A stretch of DNA of 64,000 bases from Rheinheimera sp. MM224 (GCF_947090785.1 NZ_OX352320.1:2108001-2172000); one strand, 5' to 3'; positions 1 through 9,980 are shown, counted from the first letter of the stretch. Translations and numbers: made by a program. The notes: generated from the sequence alone by a model not told the origin.

Positions 1-1472
1 TGGCTGATCCAATTAAAGATGTGTTGGCCTGGCTGAATGATCCGGTTGAAAAGCAGCGTCAGTTATCAGCAACGCAATGGCCAGTATTTACTGCCTTGTG
101 CCAGCAGCAGTTTGGTTTTACGCCGTCTGACCATCAATTGCCACAAGCGTTACAAAACCTATGTGACAGCCAAGGCCCCTGGCAAGCAGTTTGGCAGCGT
201 TTTTACGATACTGCGCATAACCTGCCGAAGTTGGTCACTCGGTTAGTAGGTCTTCAGCCGATGGATTTAGCTGCGCCAGTAGAACACTTTGTTTCGGTCA
301 ATAAAACTGAAGAGCAAGAACTAGAGACTGCATTGGCTTTGCTCTCAGGACAAATGCCTGAGGCGGTCCGCAGCGCTATCGCCAAGCTTTATCAGCAGCA
401 TCAAGCGCGTTTGGGTTGGGTGTGGACGCGTCTTGGTTTGTCGCCATGGGTACAGGTGCTTGCGAAGTTACAGCAAGTGGCGGAACTCACCAAAGTTGAA
501 TTGAGTGGTTTTAGCCCAGAAACAATGGCCGAGCATTATGCGCAAACATACTGGCAAGCTGATGCTGCGGCAATTGCAGCAATGCAGCAAGCCAAAGAGC
601 CGCAGCAACAAGAGATTGTCGCACATGTACTTGCGGTGATTTACACGCCTTGGTTGGAGGCCGTAGCCCATAACTTTCAACAATTAGTACAAAGCAAGGG
701 CTATCCAGGCCAACAGGGTGTGCAAGAAGCTGTCGCACATTATCAAGTGAAAAGCCAAGTGGTGTTTTTTGTTGATGGTTTGCGCTTTGATACGGGCCAA
801 CGCTTAAAAACTTTACTGGCTGAGCGCGGTGTGAGTATTGAATTAAAAACCAGCTGGGCTGCGCTGCCTTCTCTTACTGCAACTGCAAAAGCTGCGGTAA
901 CGCCTGTTGCCGCTTTGCTAACGGGTAAACAGGACAACAATAGTTTTATTCCTTCGTTAGCAGATAAGGACGTTGATTTTAGTTCTTACCATTTTAAAAA
1001 GACGCTGCAACAACAAGGCTGGCAATATTTGGATGGCTTAGAAACTGGCGATCCAGACGGTTTAGCCTGGCTGCAACTGGGTGATATCGATAGTCTCGGC
1101 CATGAAATGCAGCGCAAATTACCGCTGCATATTGAGCCTGTGCTACAAGAAATCTGTGGTCGTGTTCAGGGCTTACTTGACGCTGGTTGGCAACATATCC
1201 GTATTGTTACCGATCACGGCTGGTTGTGGTCACCTACCAAATTGCCAGCAGATAACATTCCCGACCATATGGTGAAAAAGCGCCTTGCGCGCTGCGCCAT
1301 CCTGAAAGATAACGTTGATGTTCAGTACTACAAAGCACAATGGCACTGGAACCCAAATGTCACCTTAGTGATGGCGCGAGGGATCAATGAGTTTGTAGCA
1401 GGTGATTATTACAACCACGGCGGTTTAACGCTGCAAGAGTGTTTAACTCCGGTGTTGGAAATTACTAAATAA
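1..1472 (+). CDS. pglZ: PglZ domain protein, BREX phosphatase type B-like (5' end outside window)
   Basis: The reading frame is open from base 3, so the N-terminus lies left of the window; the GTG at 21 is internal. About 488 codons are visible, against roughly 800-900 residues for the family. PglZ is an alkaline-phosphatase-superfamily protein that is the hallmark of BREX phage-exclusion systems. Counting from the GTG at 21, visible signatures are the hydrophobic strand with VDGLRFD (251-257), GDIDSLGHE (354-362), TDHGW (397-401), WHWNP (441-445) and NHGG (465-468), ending with a QECLTPVLE tail. The last block resembles the BREX-1 'type B' PglZ subgroup. The other BREX genes would have to lie to the left. 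A SEC-C gene follows 15 bp downstream in the same direction, probably in the same operon. Confidence 0.85.
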   Translation, partial: ADPIKDVLAWLNDPVEKQRQLSATQWPVFTALCQQQFGFTPSDHQLPQALQNLCDSQGPWQAVWQRFYDTAHNLPKLVTRLVGLQPMDLAAPVEHFVSVNKTEEQELETALALLSGQMPEAVRSAIAKLYQQHQARLGWVWTRLGLSPWVQVLAKLQQVAELTKVELSGFSPETMAEHYAQTYWQADAAAIAAMQQAKEPQQQEIVAHVLAVIYTPWLEAVAHNFQQLVQSKGYPGQQGVQEAVAHYQVKSQVVFFVDGLRFDTGQRLKTLLAERGVSIELKTSWAALPSLTATAKAAVTPVAALLTGKQDNNSFIPSLADKDVDFSSYHFKKTLQQQGWQYLDGLETGDPDGLAWLQLGDIDSLGHEMQRKLPLHIEPVLQEICGRVQGLLDAGWQHIRIVTDHGWLWSPTKLPADNIPDHMVKKRLARCAILKDNVDVQYYKAQWHWNPNVTLVMARGINEFVAGDYYNHGGLTLQECLTPVLEITK

Positions 1473-1487
1473 GAAGGAATACCAGGG

Positions 1488-2900
1488 ATGGTGTCTGAGT
1501 TAGCTGTATCGACCACTGTTATGGACGATGTTGAGTTTGTTCAATGTTTTAATGGCGTGATTGCAGCTCATTATCAAGAAGCCGCTCGTTATCAAAAAGC
1601 CTTGCCCGAGTTTGCATTAATGAGAATGCGCCAGGTTGTTGAAGGGTTGTGCTTAGAATTGGCCAGCCATGTTGGTTTGAATGTTGCTGCTGATCATACT
1701 CTTATAAAATTAATCAAAGACTTAAAAGATAGCGGCAAGTTCAAAAAAGCCATTGCAGATGATTTGCATCATATCCGCATTCAGGCTAATAAGTTTGTGC
1801 ATGTCGAAAAGTTAGAATCCCCAGGCCAACCAAGTAAAGTGCAGTCTGGTACTGAGTTGGCAGACATAGTTCAAAGTTGCCGTACGGCTTTGTGCCGAGT
1901 ATTGGTTGCATTTGCTTGCAGCATCAAAAATGTAACGGGTATAACTGAGCTACTGCAACGGCAATTTACAGTTATGTCACAAGAGGAGTTAATTGCAAAA
2001 GCAGTAACATCCTTGAAACCTAACGATAAGTTTTTGGCAGGTGTAGCCGTTGATGCCATAACACGAGATTTTCTATCGAAAGAAGTAGGGCTGCTTCTTA
2101 CAGAGCAGCAAAAGTTCCACTATTTTTCGTTACAGCGTTTAGCTGCAACATTTTATTTGGCTGCAATTGAGCTTGATGCCAACCTTGATGAAGTGCCAAG
2201 TCAGTACCTTTCAGAAATAGGTGATGGCCTGGCATTCACACGTTGTGATCCTGAGTATTTATTTAGATTTGCAGATGTTGTAGTTCATGGCGACATAGGT
2301 GATGAGTTAAAAGCCAAAGGCGTTACTGCACTTGAGTCTGCAGCAAAAAAGGGACACGTTCCGGCCAAGGCGTTATTGGCTGGGATTTATTATCAGAATG
2401 CCAATTATGAACCTGCCTTAAAGCTCGCTTTAGCTGCAGTGGATGCCGGCGAGTTTAGAGCGGTAAAGATACTGTTTTGTTACTATGCCGAAGGTAATGC
2501 GTGCGCAATAGATAAAACTATGGCCAGGCGCTATTTAGACATAGGAGTGGAGAACGGTTATCTTCCTGCGCTCACATTGCTGGGGCAAGAATTATGTATT
2601 GGCGAACGGCTTGATAAACAGAACGCTGCTGGTCTTCAATATCTTCAGCAGGCAGCTGAACAGGGCGATCCCGATGCGATCAAATTCGTTTCTTTGTTTG
2701 ATGGCACTAAAGAGCGTGAGATGCAAGAACGAGTTCAAACTCTTCTAACACAGCTAAAAAGCCATGAAACTATTCAGCAGGTGATGATTGAAGCGAAACG
2801 CTTGCAGAATCGACAGCTGGCATACCAACAAAAAGTGGGTGTGAATGACCTTTGCCCTTGCAAATCGGGCAAAAAATACAAAAAATGCTGTAAAAAGTAG
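1488..2900 (+). CDS. DUF4145 / Sel1-like repeat / SEC-C motif protein
   Basis: This 470-residue protein has no known enzymatic role. The first ~110 residues resemble DUF4145 (helical, with a conserved HHIRIQANKFVH-type stretch), a domain often fused to or encoded near restriction and defence genes. Residues ~280-405 contain Sel1-like helical repeats (for example AALTLLGQEL- and AAEQGDPDAI-type segments), a protein-interaction scaffold. The last ~20 residues form a textbook SEC-C zinc motif, with CPC, then SGKKYKK, then CC. It lies 15 bp after pglZ with AGAAGGA before the ATG, so it is likely co-transcribed. A role as a BREX accessory protein is inferred from position only. Confidence 0.8.
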   Translation: MVSELAVSTTVMDDVEFVQCFNGVIAAHYQEAARYQKALPEFALMRMRQVVEGLCLELASHVGLNVAADHTLIKLIKDLKDSGKFKKAIADDLHHIRIQANKFVHVEKLESPGQPSKVQSGTELADIVQSCRTALCRVLVAFACSIKNVTGITELLQRQFTVMSQEELIAKAVTSLKPNDKFLAGVAVDAITRDFLSKEVGLLLTEQQKFHYFSLQRLAATFYLAAIELDANLDEVPSQYLSEIGDGLAFTRCDPEYLFRFADVVVHGDIGDELKAKGVTALESAAKKGHVPAKALLAGIYYQNANYEPALKLALAAVDAGEFRAVKILFCYYAEGNACAIDKTMARRYLDIGVENGYLPALTLLGQELCIGERLDKQNAAGLQYLQQAAEQGDPDAIKFVSLFDGTKEREMQERVQTLLTQLKSHETIQQVMIEAKRLQNRQLAYQQKVGVNDLCPCKSGKKYKKCCKK

Positions 2901-2924
2901 GGGAGTTTAAGATTACTTATGATT

Positions 2925-4880
2925 TCATCCAAGCAGTTGGCTAAAAAACTCGGCATATTTACTGTCTTTTACGTCAAATATAATTAAATTATTTTTTGCT
3001 CTTGTCATAGCAGTATAAACTAATTCAGCATTATCTTTCGCTGTGAGAATGCAAAAAACTGTAGGTGACTCTAGTCCTTTAAAACTGTGTATTGTTGATA
3101 TTTTGATTAACCCAGAGTTTTGCATAAAGAAGTTTTTCTTTCTTCTCCTTATTTTTTCTAAATCAGACTTTGCATTTTTCTCCTTAATAGCGATATCACC
3201 TTTAGGTGTCGATTCGTCGCAGTTCAATATATGGAAATACTCTTCCTGGCTTTCAAACATTATCGCCGTTTTTTCATTTCTATTAAAAAATACGTTTAAC
3301 AGCCTCAGGAGCTCGATATTCGAGCAGACTATTGATATATCGTTCGGCACAAACATATTCTTTTTGATTTCATCTTTAATATGTGTATGCAACGATTCTA
3401 ACCCGTCGGTTTGTGCATAAACCGAATAAGTTAATATATCGAAGTTCATCGCCTCTTGAGAAAGATCTGAATCAAATAACTCACTATCTTGATATTTTTC
3501 AATAAGGAATTTTCTTTGAAATGCTTTAAATAAGTTGATTAAAGGAGAGTTGGTATCTGAACGATATGATTTCGTTAATTTAACCCAACGACCAAAACCC
3601 TGCAATATTGAAGACTCTCTTTGTTTTTCGCTTCTTTCATATATGTTTTGCGACTGATCGCCAAAGAGCACCATTTCTCCATTTTCTTCAAGAAAATTAT
3701 CGCGAATTATCTTCACCCACTCAGGCAGATAATCTTGGATTTCATCTATAAATATAGTTTTAAATTTAACTACTTCCTTTCCTGAAAAAATATCTGTTTT
3801 GTATAATTGGTCAAGAATTTCTTCTTGTGTTAAACCCGCTTCATGTAATTCATTAGTTATTTCGCTTATGTCTATATTCGAGTTATTAGCTTGGAGGTTA
3901 AAAAACTGATGATAGTTTGTTATTTCAAATTTATTGAAATCTATTCCATCTCTCACATCGCTAATTTTGTCTTTTATGTAATGTTTCAGTGTTATATTGA
4001 ATGTTAGAATAAGCACCTGAGAAGCGTGTCGTTTTACTGCGTTAACAGCCCTTTTGGCTAATATAGTTGTCTTTCCACATCCAGCTACACCTTTTATTTT
4101 TCTGAATTCGTCTAAGCTTTCAATGTATTTTTGCTGCTGCTTATCATAGGGTATAGTTCTGCCTTGTGATAAAACATGCTCTGGAGGCGATAGTCTTCTG
4201 TAAAATTCATCAAATATTTCATCAGTGAATAATCTATTTTCATTCAGACTGTTAATTTTATGAACCAGGCGGTCTATATTTTCATTAGTAACTGATAAGT
4301 TAATATCTCTTTCAATTTGCTTCTTTTTGCTTGAAAAATAGTTGTTTGATTTTTCATAAGCAGCAAAGGCAATCAGGTTTCTTCTGAAATTATCATTATT
4401 CTCGGCATGTTTGAGAGCAATCTCTTGTTTTGCTGCAAGATATTTTGACTCTAATAAGTACTTAGTTGCTAGATGGAAATAAACAAAACAATGGATAACT
4501 CCAAAAAAATTTCTATTTAACGCTTCTAGCAAACCTATTTTAGGGAGGTGAAGTTCAAAAAAGTTCGATTTATAGCGGAATACCTGACTAAATGGAGACC
4601 TAATAAGTGAGCTATTGTTTGCAGAATGTACATACCAATGGTTTTGCATGTTAATAGTGTAGTTGCTTAAATCCCAGTCTTTGACTTCAATGATTACAGC
4701 TCCGCAGTGCTGCTTTAGTATGATAATGTCAGGCCTGTCCCCATCTAAATATGGATTAAAAAACACATGGCATCTATCACTTAATTTACTTTGAAGTGAT
4801 TCGCATAGAAAAAGCTCTCCAGGTGTCGGAGTGACTTTCAATCTCTTTATAGCATTCAAATCAGGGTATAGTTTTGCCAT
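2925..4880 (-). CDS. NERD nuclease - UvrD-like helicase fusion
   Basis: The ATG at 4880 is chosen (651 residues) because it overlaps the stop of the upstream gene as TAATG, implying translational coupling; a longer reading to 4907 is possible. The N-terminal ~70 residues form a NERD nuclease domain (restriction-endonuclease fold) with D51 and the E65-V-K67 pair. A superfamily 1 helicase follows, with Walker A AGCGKTT near residue 268, Walker B IDEIQD, a QSQNIY motif and a C-terminal YTAMTRAKNNL motif VI. NERD-helicase fusions are common in defence islands and are thought to cut or unwind invading DNA. The gene is clearly AT-richer than its neighbours, consistent with separate acquisition. The exact function is unproven. 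Confidence 0.85.
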   Translation of the reverse strand: MAKLYPDLNAIKRLKVTPTPGELFLCESLQSKLSDRCHVFFNPYLDGDRPDIIILKQHCGAVIIEVKDWDLSNYTINMQNHWYVHSANNSSLIRSPFSQVFRYKSNFFELHLPKIGLLEALNRNFFGVIHCFVYFHLATKYLLESKYLAAKQEIALKHAENNDNFRRNLIAFAAYEKSNNYFSSKKKQIERDINLSVTNENIDRLVHKINSLNENRLFTDEIFDEFYRRLSPPEHVLSQGRTIPYDKQQQKYIESLDEFRKIKGVAGCGKTTILAKRAVNAVKRHASQVLILTFNITLKHYIKDKISDVRDGIDFNKFEITNYHQFFNLQANNSNIDISEITNELHEAGLTQEEILDQLYKTDIFSGKEVVKFKTIFIDEIQDYLPEWVKIIRDNFLEENGEMVLFGDQSQNIYERSEKQRESSILQGFGRWVKLTKSYRSDTNSPLINLFKAFQRKFLIEKYQDSELFDSDLSQEAMNFDILTYSVYAQTDGLESLHTHIKDEIKKNMFVPNDISIVCSNIELLRLLNVFFNRNEKTAIMFESQEEYFHILNCDESTPKGDIAIKEKNAKSDLEKIRRRKKNFFMQNSGLIKISTIHSFKGLESPTVFCILTAKDNAELVYTAMTRAKNNLIIFDVKDSKYAEFFSQLLG

Positions 4881-5389
4881 TAGCTTGCATCTACTTCTAT
4901 TTGGCAAGCTTCACGAATTTTCCCTATTAAATCATTTTTAATTCTAATTTTAAGATTTATTTCTTCAATTTTATTTTTTAGTATTTTCTTTTCTTCATCA
5001 GAATCGCTTTTCTTTAATCGATACTCGAGGGGTATTTTCTCAATATTTAACGAATGAATTTGATCTTCAAGTGGCTTGCTTCGCTCAGCAAATAATGCAT
5101 TTACTTTATTGAGGCGGCTTAATGAGTCATTCAAGTCATCTAAAAAGTTATTTTTTTCTTTTAGCACTTCATTTGCAAGTTTACCTGATTCTTTCACTAG
5201 CAATTTACTGTTTTTAATGATCTCGCTACGTTCGCTCTTTGGGGTAGAAAATTTCATTATTAAACCCGAAATTACTAATATAGGTATTGCTATATATGTT
5301 AGATATGCTCCAACATAAGAAACTGTGAAGATAGTCACTAAATATAAGATAAGTGTTAGCCAGAAAGTTAGACTAGCCTTCTCATGCAT
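4880..5389 (-). CDS. small membrane protein with coiled coil
   Basis: This 169-residue protein of unknown family begins with two closely spaced hydrophobic segments (about residues 8-28 and 29-45). A long charged helical region rich in Lys, Glu and Leu follows (about 60-165), predicted by eye to be a coiled coil. It would be an inner-membrane anchor with a cytoplasmic rod. Its stop codon overlaps the start of the NERD-helicase gene, so the two are almost certainly made together. The pairing suggests the rod positions or senses for the nuclease-helicase; this is inference. Base composition is AT-rich like its partner. Confidence 0.7.
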   Translation of the reverse strand: MHEKASLTFWLTLILYLVTIFTVSYVGAYLTYIAIPILVISGLIMKFSTPKSERSEIIKNSKLLVKESGKLANEVLKEKNNFLDDLNDSLSRLNKVNALFAERSKPLEDQIHSLNIEKIPLEYRLKKSDSDEEKKILKNKIEEINLKIRIKNDLIGKIREACQIEVDAS

Positions 5390-5786
5390 TCGATTCTACT
5401 CCTTGAATCTGTGATTCATATATTAAAAAAGTGATCCATAAATAATGGAACAATAAAAGGAAAATGCTAATTCATTAATTTCGCATATTTTTTTTAATTT
5501 GGCAACGTATGCGATCTTGAAATGTATTTTCGTGCTCTATCGATGAAATAATGTCGAGTTATAGTTTTTTGTTAAATTAGATGCTGCAATGTTTGCGATG
5601 TAAACATGGTGTAATTGCATGAATGCCCATTTATACAAAGCTGCATCTTATCGGATTTTCCAGCGATATTTACCGTTTGCGCCAACGCCATCAACAAGCT
5701 AAAGCTCAAATCAACAATAAGAACAAATATGCTCATCTAACTAAATCCGCTCAGGCTTGTATCATTATTTTTGTTCTAAACGTAAA
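5390..5786. other. intergenic region without a supported gene
   Basis: AT-rich spacer between the membrane/coiled-coil gene and the end of the downstream helicase-like gene. Both flanking genes are on the minus strand, so it probably carries the promoter of the membrane-protein/NERD operon and the terminator of the helicase pair. No convincing hairpin with a T-run, RNA gene or conserved ORF was seen. An 82-codon plus-strand frame starting near 5623 overlaps the helicase 3' end and looks like chance. Confidence 0.4.
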
Positions 5787-7616
5787 TCAATCGTCAAATA
5801 CACTATTTTTTAACAAGCGCGAGTATCGGGATTTTGGCTCTTCGATGGTTAGGCTTTTATCATGCGATTGAGTGAAGATCACCAGTAGTTGCTGTGTAGG
5901 TGCTAAGCCAAGTTGTTGGCAAAACTCTGCTAAATCGTCGGCGGCGATTCTGCGGGAAAATGCATCTCGATCGGGCGCTAAATTATTGCAGTCGATCACA
6001 AATACCATAACTTCAGTGGTTGGTTGGCAGCCTAAGTCTGATGCAGAGACCAATTCACCCTCTTGAATCTTGTTTCCCGCATTCACCAATTGCTGAATAA
6101 CACCGCCTGGTGTTGTTTGGTCAAAACTTTGACCATCGATAAAATGAATGGATAACCAAACTGGTTTATTTGGAACGTCTTGCTCTGTTCTAACTGCAAT
6201 ACCTGGTTTTAAGGCGTAGTAGCTCTCAAGTGACTCTAAAGCCTCTTGGCAGCGGGGTGCGTTTGCTATGAGCTGTTCTTTGTTTTGTGGATTACCTGTA
6301 AGGTCTAGAAACTCGACATGCCCAAAGCCAGCGCACTCCATGGTCAATTTACTCACCAGAGCCTGAGGTTGTTTTTGTGAGAGCACCTTCATTCCACGAT
6401 CAAAGCCATTGACTTGGTAGGTCTCACAAATATTTTCAAATAACTGAGTTATGGGTTCGAAGTTGCTGGTTGTATCTATGGCCTCAAGGGTATTTAAAAA
6501 CTCCGTATAGGCAGCCACGGCCTTGAGATTGGTGAAATGTAATGCTTTTGTATTATGGTGATACCCGCTGGCACGGCCAATATTGGCTTGTACTACCGCG
6601 GCGATATTTGACACTGTGCTATCCCAGCTGGCAATAAGGCTGTCTTTCATTTCAATGCCGAAATTTATCCCTGCGCGAAAACTGGCAACTGTAATTGCAA
6701 TAATTTTTTCATCAAATAACTGGGCATTTTGGTATTGGCGTCGAAACTCTGTGAGTGAGACCAATTCATGATCTTCTATTCCAGTAAGTTTTTGGCCAAC
6801 AATAAAAATTTGGTCTGCTCTGAACCCCTCTTTTATAAGAACCTGTTTAGCAAGTTGTGCGCTGTTGTTGCCAACTCGAATAAGTGCCCATCCGCCATTT
6901 GGGTGACTTTTTAGATGCTTTAGAAATAGACTGCGTGGAATTGATTCATCGGCAAATGCTCTATGCTCTTCAAACAAATCGACAATCTGTTGGCGTTTAT
7001 GCATTTGTCGAATGCCATGATAGTCGGTGGGCGTTTTGTGAAAGACCAATGCTGTGTTAAATGCTTGCCGCAATATAGATTCACTGCCTGCAGCAAATAA
7101 TGCACTGAAAGGCGTGGCCGATATCAATGCAATCCTGGTTTCTGATGCTTCTTTTTCTATATAGTCAAATAACTGTGCGTAACGGATAGCGTCGCTCGCT
7201 GAACCATAGTGACATTCGTCAATGATCAATAACTTTGGTGGTTGCTGTTTGAAATGCTGTAAGAGTGCGGTTTGAAAGTGCACCAAATTGCTTACTATCA
7301 TATTAGGGCAGTGAGCTAAATCCTCCGCGGCCTGTTCTTGAAGCGCTACATCGGCCATTGTAACTAGAAACAAGGTGTCTTTTAGTTTGGAACGATCACA
7401 GATGTCGCTGTCACTGAGCGACAAACGCTGTAAACCACCTAGTGTCAAAGCGATGCCTGATTTACCTGATTGCATCTCAGCAGTCAAAATGACAGCCCGA
7501 TGACCAAGCTCGAATTGCTGATAAACTTTTTGTGCAGCATGTCTTTGGTGTTCGAAGGTTTTTAGCTGCAACACCTGTTCAATCCTGTCTCGATGAAGAC
7601 TAGCTTTACTACTCAT
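5787..7616 (-). CDS. SF2 helicase-like ATPase, paralogue B of a tandem pair
   Basis: This 609-residue protein has superfamily 2 motifs: AEMQSGKSG Walker A (47-54), DECH Walker B (133-136), SATP motif III (166-169), a motif V-like AGINF, and a motif VI variant IGRASGYH in place of QxxGRxxR. The ATG overlaps the previous gene's TGA (ATGA), so translation is coupled. It is a clear paralogue of that upstream protein through the first ~400 residues, but the C-terminal ~200 residues differ. The GRxxGY motif recalls Z1-type ATPases of phage and defence loci. The substrate (DNA or RNA) cannot be told from sequence. Confidence 0.75.
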   Translation of the reverse strand: MSSKASLHRDRIEQVLQLKTFEHQRHAAQKVYQQFELGHRAVILTAEMQSGKSGIALTLGGLQRLSLSDSDICDRSKLKDTLFLVTMADVALQEQAAEDLAHCPNMIVSNLVHFQTALLQHFKQQPPKLLIIDECHYGSASDAIRYAQLFDYIEKEASETRIALISATPFSALFAAGSESILRQAFNTALVFHKTPTDYHGIRQMHKRQQIVDLFEEHRAFADESIPRSLFLKHLKSHPNGGWALIRVGNNSAQLAKQVLIKEGFRADQIFIVGQKLTGIEDHELVSLTEFRRQYQNAQLFDEKIIAITVASFRAGINFGIEMKDSLIASWDSTVSNIAAVVQANIGRASGYHHNTKALHFTNLKAVAAYTEFLNTLEAIDTTSNFEPITQLFENICETYQVNGFDRGMKVLSQKQPQALVSKLTMECAGFGHVEFLDLTGNPQNKEQLIANAPRCQEALESLESYYALKPGIAVRTEQDVPNKPVWLSIHFIDGQSFDQTTPGGVIQQLVNAGNKIQEGELVSASDLGCQPTTEVMVFVIDCNNLAPDRDAFSRRIAADDLAEFCQQLGLAPTQQLLVIFTQSHDKSLTIEEPKSRYSRLLKNSVFDD

Positions 7617-9610
7617 CGATTGCGCTCTTTTTCAGAAAACTGAGATTCGTCACGGATCGTGTTGACTTGGTCCGGACCTTCATTGGACTCAATTTTGATT
7701 CGTGTTCGTTCGGCGTGATATTCACCGCGCTTGTATAGCACGAACATGGTGTCGTCACGAGGAACTGAAAAATGATCACACATCTCGTATACATCATCTA
7801 AGGACATGATTTTCTTTTTAACCCCGTCACGTCTAGATATGTTGTAAACGCTAAAAATGGTAGCGGTGATCAGTTTGTTTTCGGAATACTCGCCTGAACC
7901 AGGAAGAACAATTTGGTTAAATTCGATGTTTTCACCTTGGTCAATGGAGCGGGTAAAACTCAGCGTTCGCTCTTTCATGGTGCCTTCTTTACGGGCTTTT
8001 TCTGGATTGTCGTAGCTATCTCCATTGACCCACTGTGCTTTCACCCAGTTTTTATTAGCCCCGCGCATGGCACGATTGCCTTTTACTGTGGGCCCACCAG
8101 CTTTTGTCATTTCTTCTCGGATTGTTTCTATGGACTTTATGAGCAGAGGATCTGAAGTGTGCTGGGAATAATCGTAAGCAGGTTCTAAAAGTTTGCCTGG
8201 TACAGCGATGTAACTGTCTGTCATATAAGTTTCAACGTCGCCGATGGGGCGTCGACGTTTGGCTTTGATGGTTAAACCTACATCTAATCCGTTGACATTG
8301 TATTCTTGGCAAATTTCATCGAAAAACTCACGTAAACCATCAAAATCTGAGGCTGCGTGTTCAGCAGTGTTTTGGTCTAAATAATCTAGAATTGCCCCGT
8401 AAGCTTGCGCTGCATTAAGGTTAGTAAAATGGATAGCATCTCGATTCGGGTGGTAACCGCAGGCACGTCCGACGTTTGCCTGTACGACGGAGGCAATACT
8501 GGTTACTGTATTATCCCAGGTTGCAATCAAACGGGTTTTCATCATTTGACCAAAGTTGATGCCAGCACGACAGCCCGCGACTGTAATCGCTATAAGTTTT
8601 TCATCAAAATCTATACATTCATCAAACTCTCTTTTGAACCGGTCAATCGACGTGAGTTCTTCTACAGGAACATCATTTAACTGGCTACCGAGGATGAAAA
8701 TATTAGCGGCGCTAACACCGCGTTCAATGAGCTCCATTTTGGCGTTCATCGCGTTATTTGGGTTAACTCGAACCAAAGCCCAACCCGCACCTTCATATTT
8801 ATGAAAGAGATCCATAAACTGATCACGGGCTGTTGATGTTTCTAAAAAGTTTCGTGTCGTAGTATCCAAATTTCTGATTTGTTTTGCCGCCAGCATCTGG
8901 CGTACGCCGAAGTAATCTTGGCTGGTTCTGTGGAATACCAGTTTTGTTTTGAAGTCACGGCGTAGGATGGAGTTTTTAGCAGCGTTTTCGGCAATTTCCT
9001 GTGCTTCTTTTAGAGCGGCTTTATCATTTTCCCTAAGTGCCAGGCTCTCTAAATGTTTTGCCACTTCATACTCTTGTTCTGCCGCATAAAGCGCGCCAAA
9101 AGGTGTAGCTGAAATGAATACAACCTTGCAACTATCGTTTTGTTTTTCTAGATAATCAAAGATTTGGCAGTAACGGATAGAGGATGCATTTGAACCGTAA
9201 TGACATTCATCTATTAAGATTAGTTTTGGCGGGTAGCCTTTGAAATTTCGTTCAATGTCTTGCTCAAAACGCACAAAATTGCTGACGATAATATTTTTGG
9301 CATTTGCCAAATCTTTCTCCGCCTGATCAATCAAAGCTATATCTGGCATGGTGACTAGATACAACGTATCTTTGAGTTTAGCCTTATCGCAAATATCTTC
9401 ATCACTTAGCGATAAGCGTTGTAAACAGGCTAAAGCTAAGGCAACACCAGACTTTCCTGCCTGCATTTCCGCTGCTGTAACCACTGCGCGTACTTCGCCT
9501 TGGAGTGCATCAAATGTTTTTTGTGCGGCAGTACGTTGATGCTGGAAGAGACTGTCGCTATTGAGGACCTGCTGCACTAGGTGTCTGTGCTTGACGGCTT
9601 TTTCGTTCAT
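7613..9610 (-). CDS. SF2 helicase-like ATPase, paralogue A of a tandem pair
   Basis: 665 residues with the same motif set as its downstream paralogue: AEMQAGKSG Walker A (48-55), DECH (134-137), SATP (167-170) and the motif VI variant VGRACGYH (around 378). Relative to the paralogue it has an extra charged helix just after motif III (about 178-212) and a different, longer C-terminus. The start ATG at 9610 follows an AGGGAAAA ribosome site. As first gene of a two-gene operon, its TGA overlaps the next ATG. Tandem diverged paralogues suggest a hetero-oligomer. No nuclease motif is evident in either protein. Assignment to a named defence system was not possible. Confidence 0.75.
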   Translation of the reverse strand: MNEKAVKHRHLVQQVLNSDSLFQHQRTAAQKTFDALQGEVRAVVTAAEMQAGKSGVALALACLQRLSLSDEDICDKAKLKDTLYLVTMPDIALIDQAEKDLANAKNIIVSNFVRFEQDIERNFKGYPPKLILIDECHYGSNASSIRYCQIFDYLEKQNDSCKVVFISATPFGALYAAEQEYEVAKHLESLALRENDKAALKEAQEIAENAAKNSILRRDFKTKLVFHRTSQDYFGVRQMLAAKQIRNLDTTTRNFLETSTARDQFMDLFHKYEGAGWALVRVNPNNAMNAKMELIERGVSAANIFILGSQLNDVPVEELTSIDRFKREFDECIDFDEKLIAITVAGCRAGINFGQMMKTRLIATWDNTVTSIASVVQANVGRACGYHPNRDAIHFTNLNAAQAYGAILDYLDQNTAEHAASDFDGLREFFDEICQEYNVNGLDVGLTIKAKRRRPIGDVETYMTDSYIAVPGKLLEPAYDYSQHTSDPLLIKSIETIREEMTKAGGPTVKGNRAMRGANKNWVKAQWVNGDSYDNPEKARKEGTMKERTLSFTRSIDQGENIEFNQIVLPGSGEYSENKLITATIFSVYNISRRDGVKKKIMSLDDVYEMCDHFSVPRDDTMFVLYKRGEYHAERTRIKIESNEGPDQVNTIRDESQFSEKERNR

Positions 9611-9823
9611 TCTATTTTCCCTTTTGATGAATTCAGTTAGCTCTGTAAACGATACTTATACCAGCATTTACATGTAACTGGAACAAGCAAGGATAGGGGG
9701 TATATTTACTTAAAATCATGCGCTTAGTATTTGCGCATTTAGAGCTGAATCTTAATCGAATGTCCGCGCGTTTGTGGCAAGGTCTATATAGTAGATGGAC
9801 TATCGGGTTTCTGCGCATACGAG

Positions 9824-9836
9824 TTGACGTTATCAA
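9824..9836 (+). repeat. 13-bp direct repeat TTGACGTTATCAA, copy 1
   Basis: Exact copy of the 13-mer found again at 9981-9993, 157 bp away, inside the divergent intergenic region. The ends TTGA and TCAA are inverted repeats of each other, as in many repressor operators. It may be a binding-site pair controlling the helicase pair and/or the small genes; no repressor gene adjoins it. Confidence 0.4.
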
Positions 9837-9980
9837 TTTTATAAACAGAGTAGCGATTGAGTACAACCAAACCTGGAAGGCACTGCAAGGTCAATTGCTA
9901 TTAGTAAAGTAAATGGCAGCGCACAGGTGTCGTTTCTCCAACTGAAAATATAAGAGTCTGGTGATTTCTACACAGTAAAT

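Noticed and set aside
5623-5871. 82-codon plus-strand frame at the end of the helicase gene
   Set aside because: Overlaps the coding 3' end of the helicase on the other strand and lacks a ribosome site.
9718-9912. 64-codon plus-strand frame in the divergent spacer
   Set aside because: No ribosome site, no recognisable composition or family; overlaps the repeat region.
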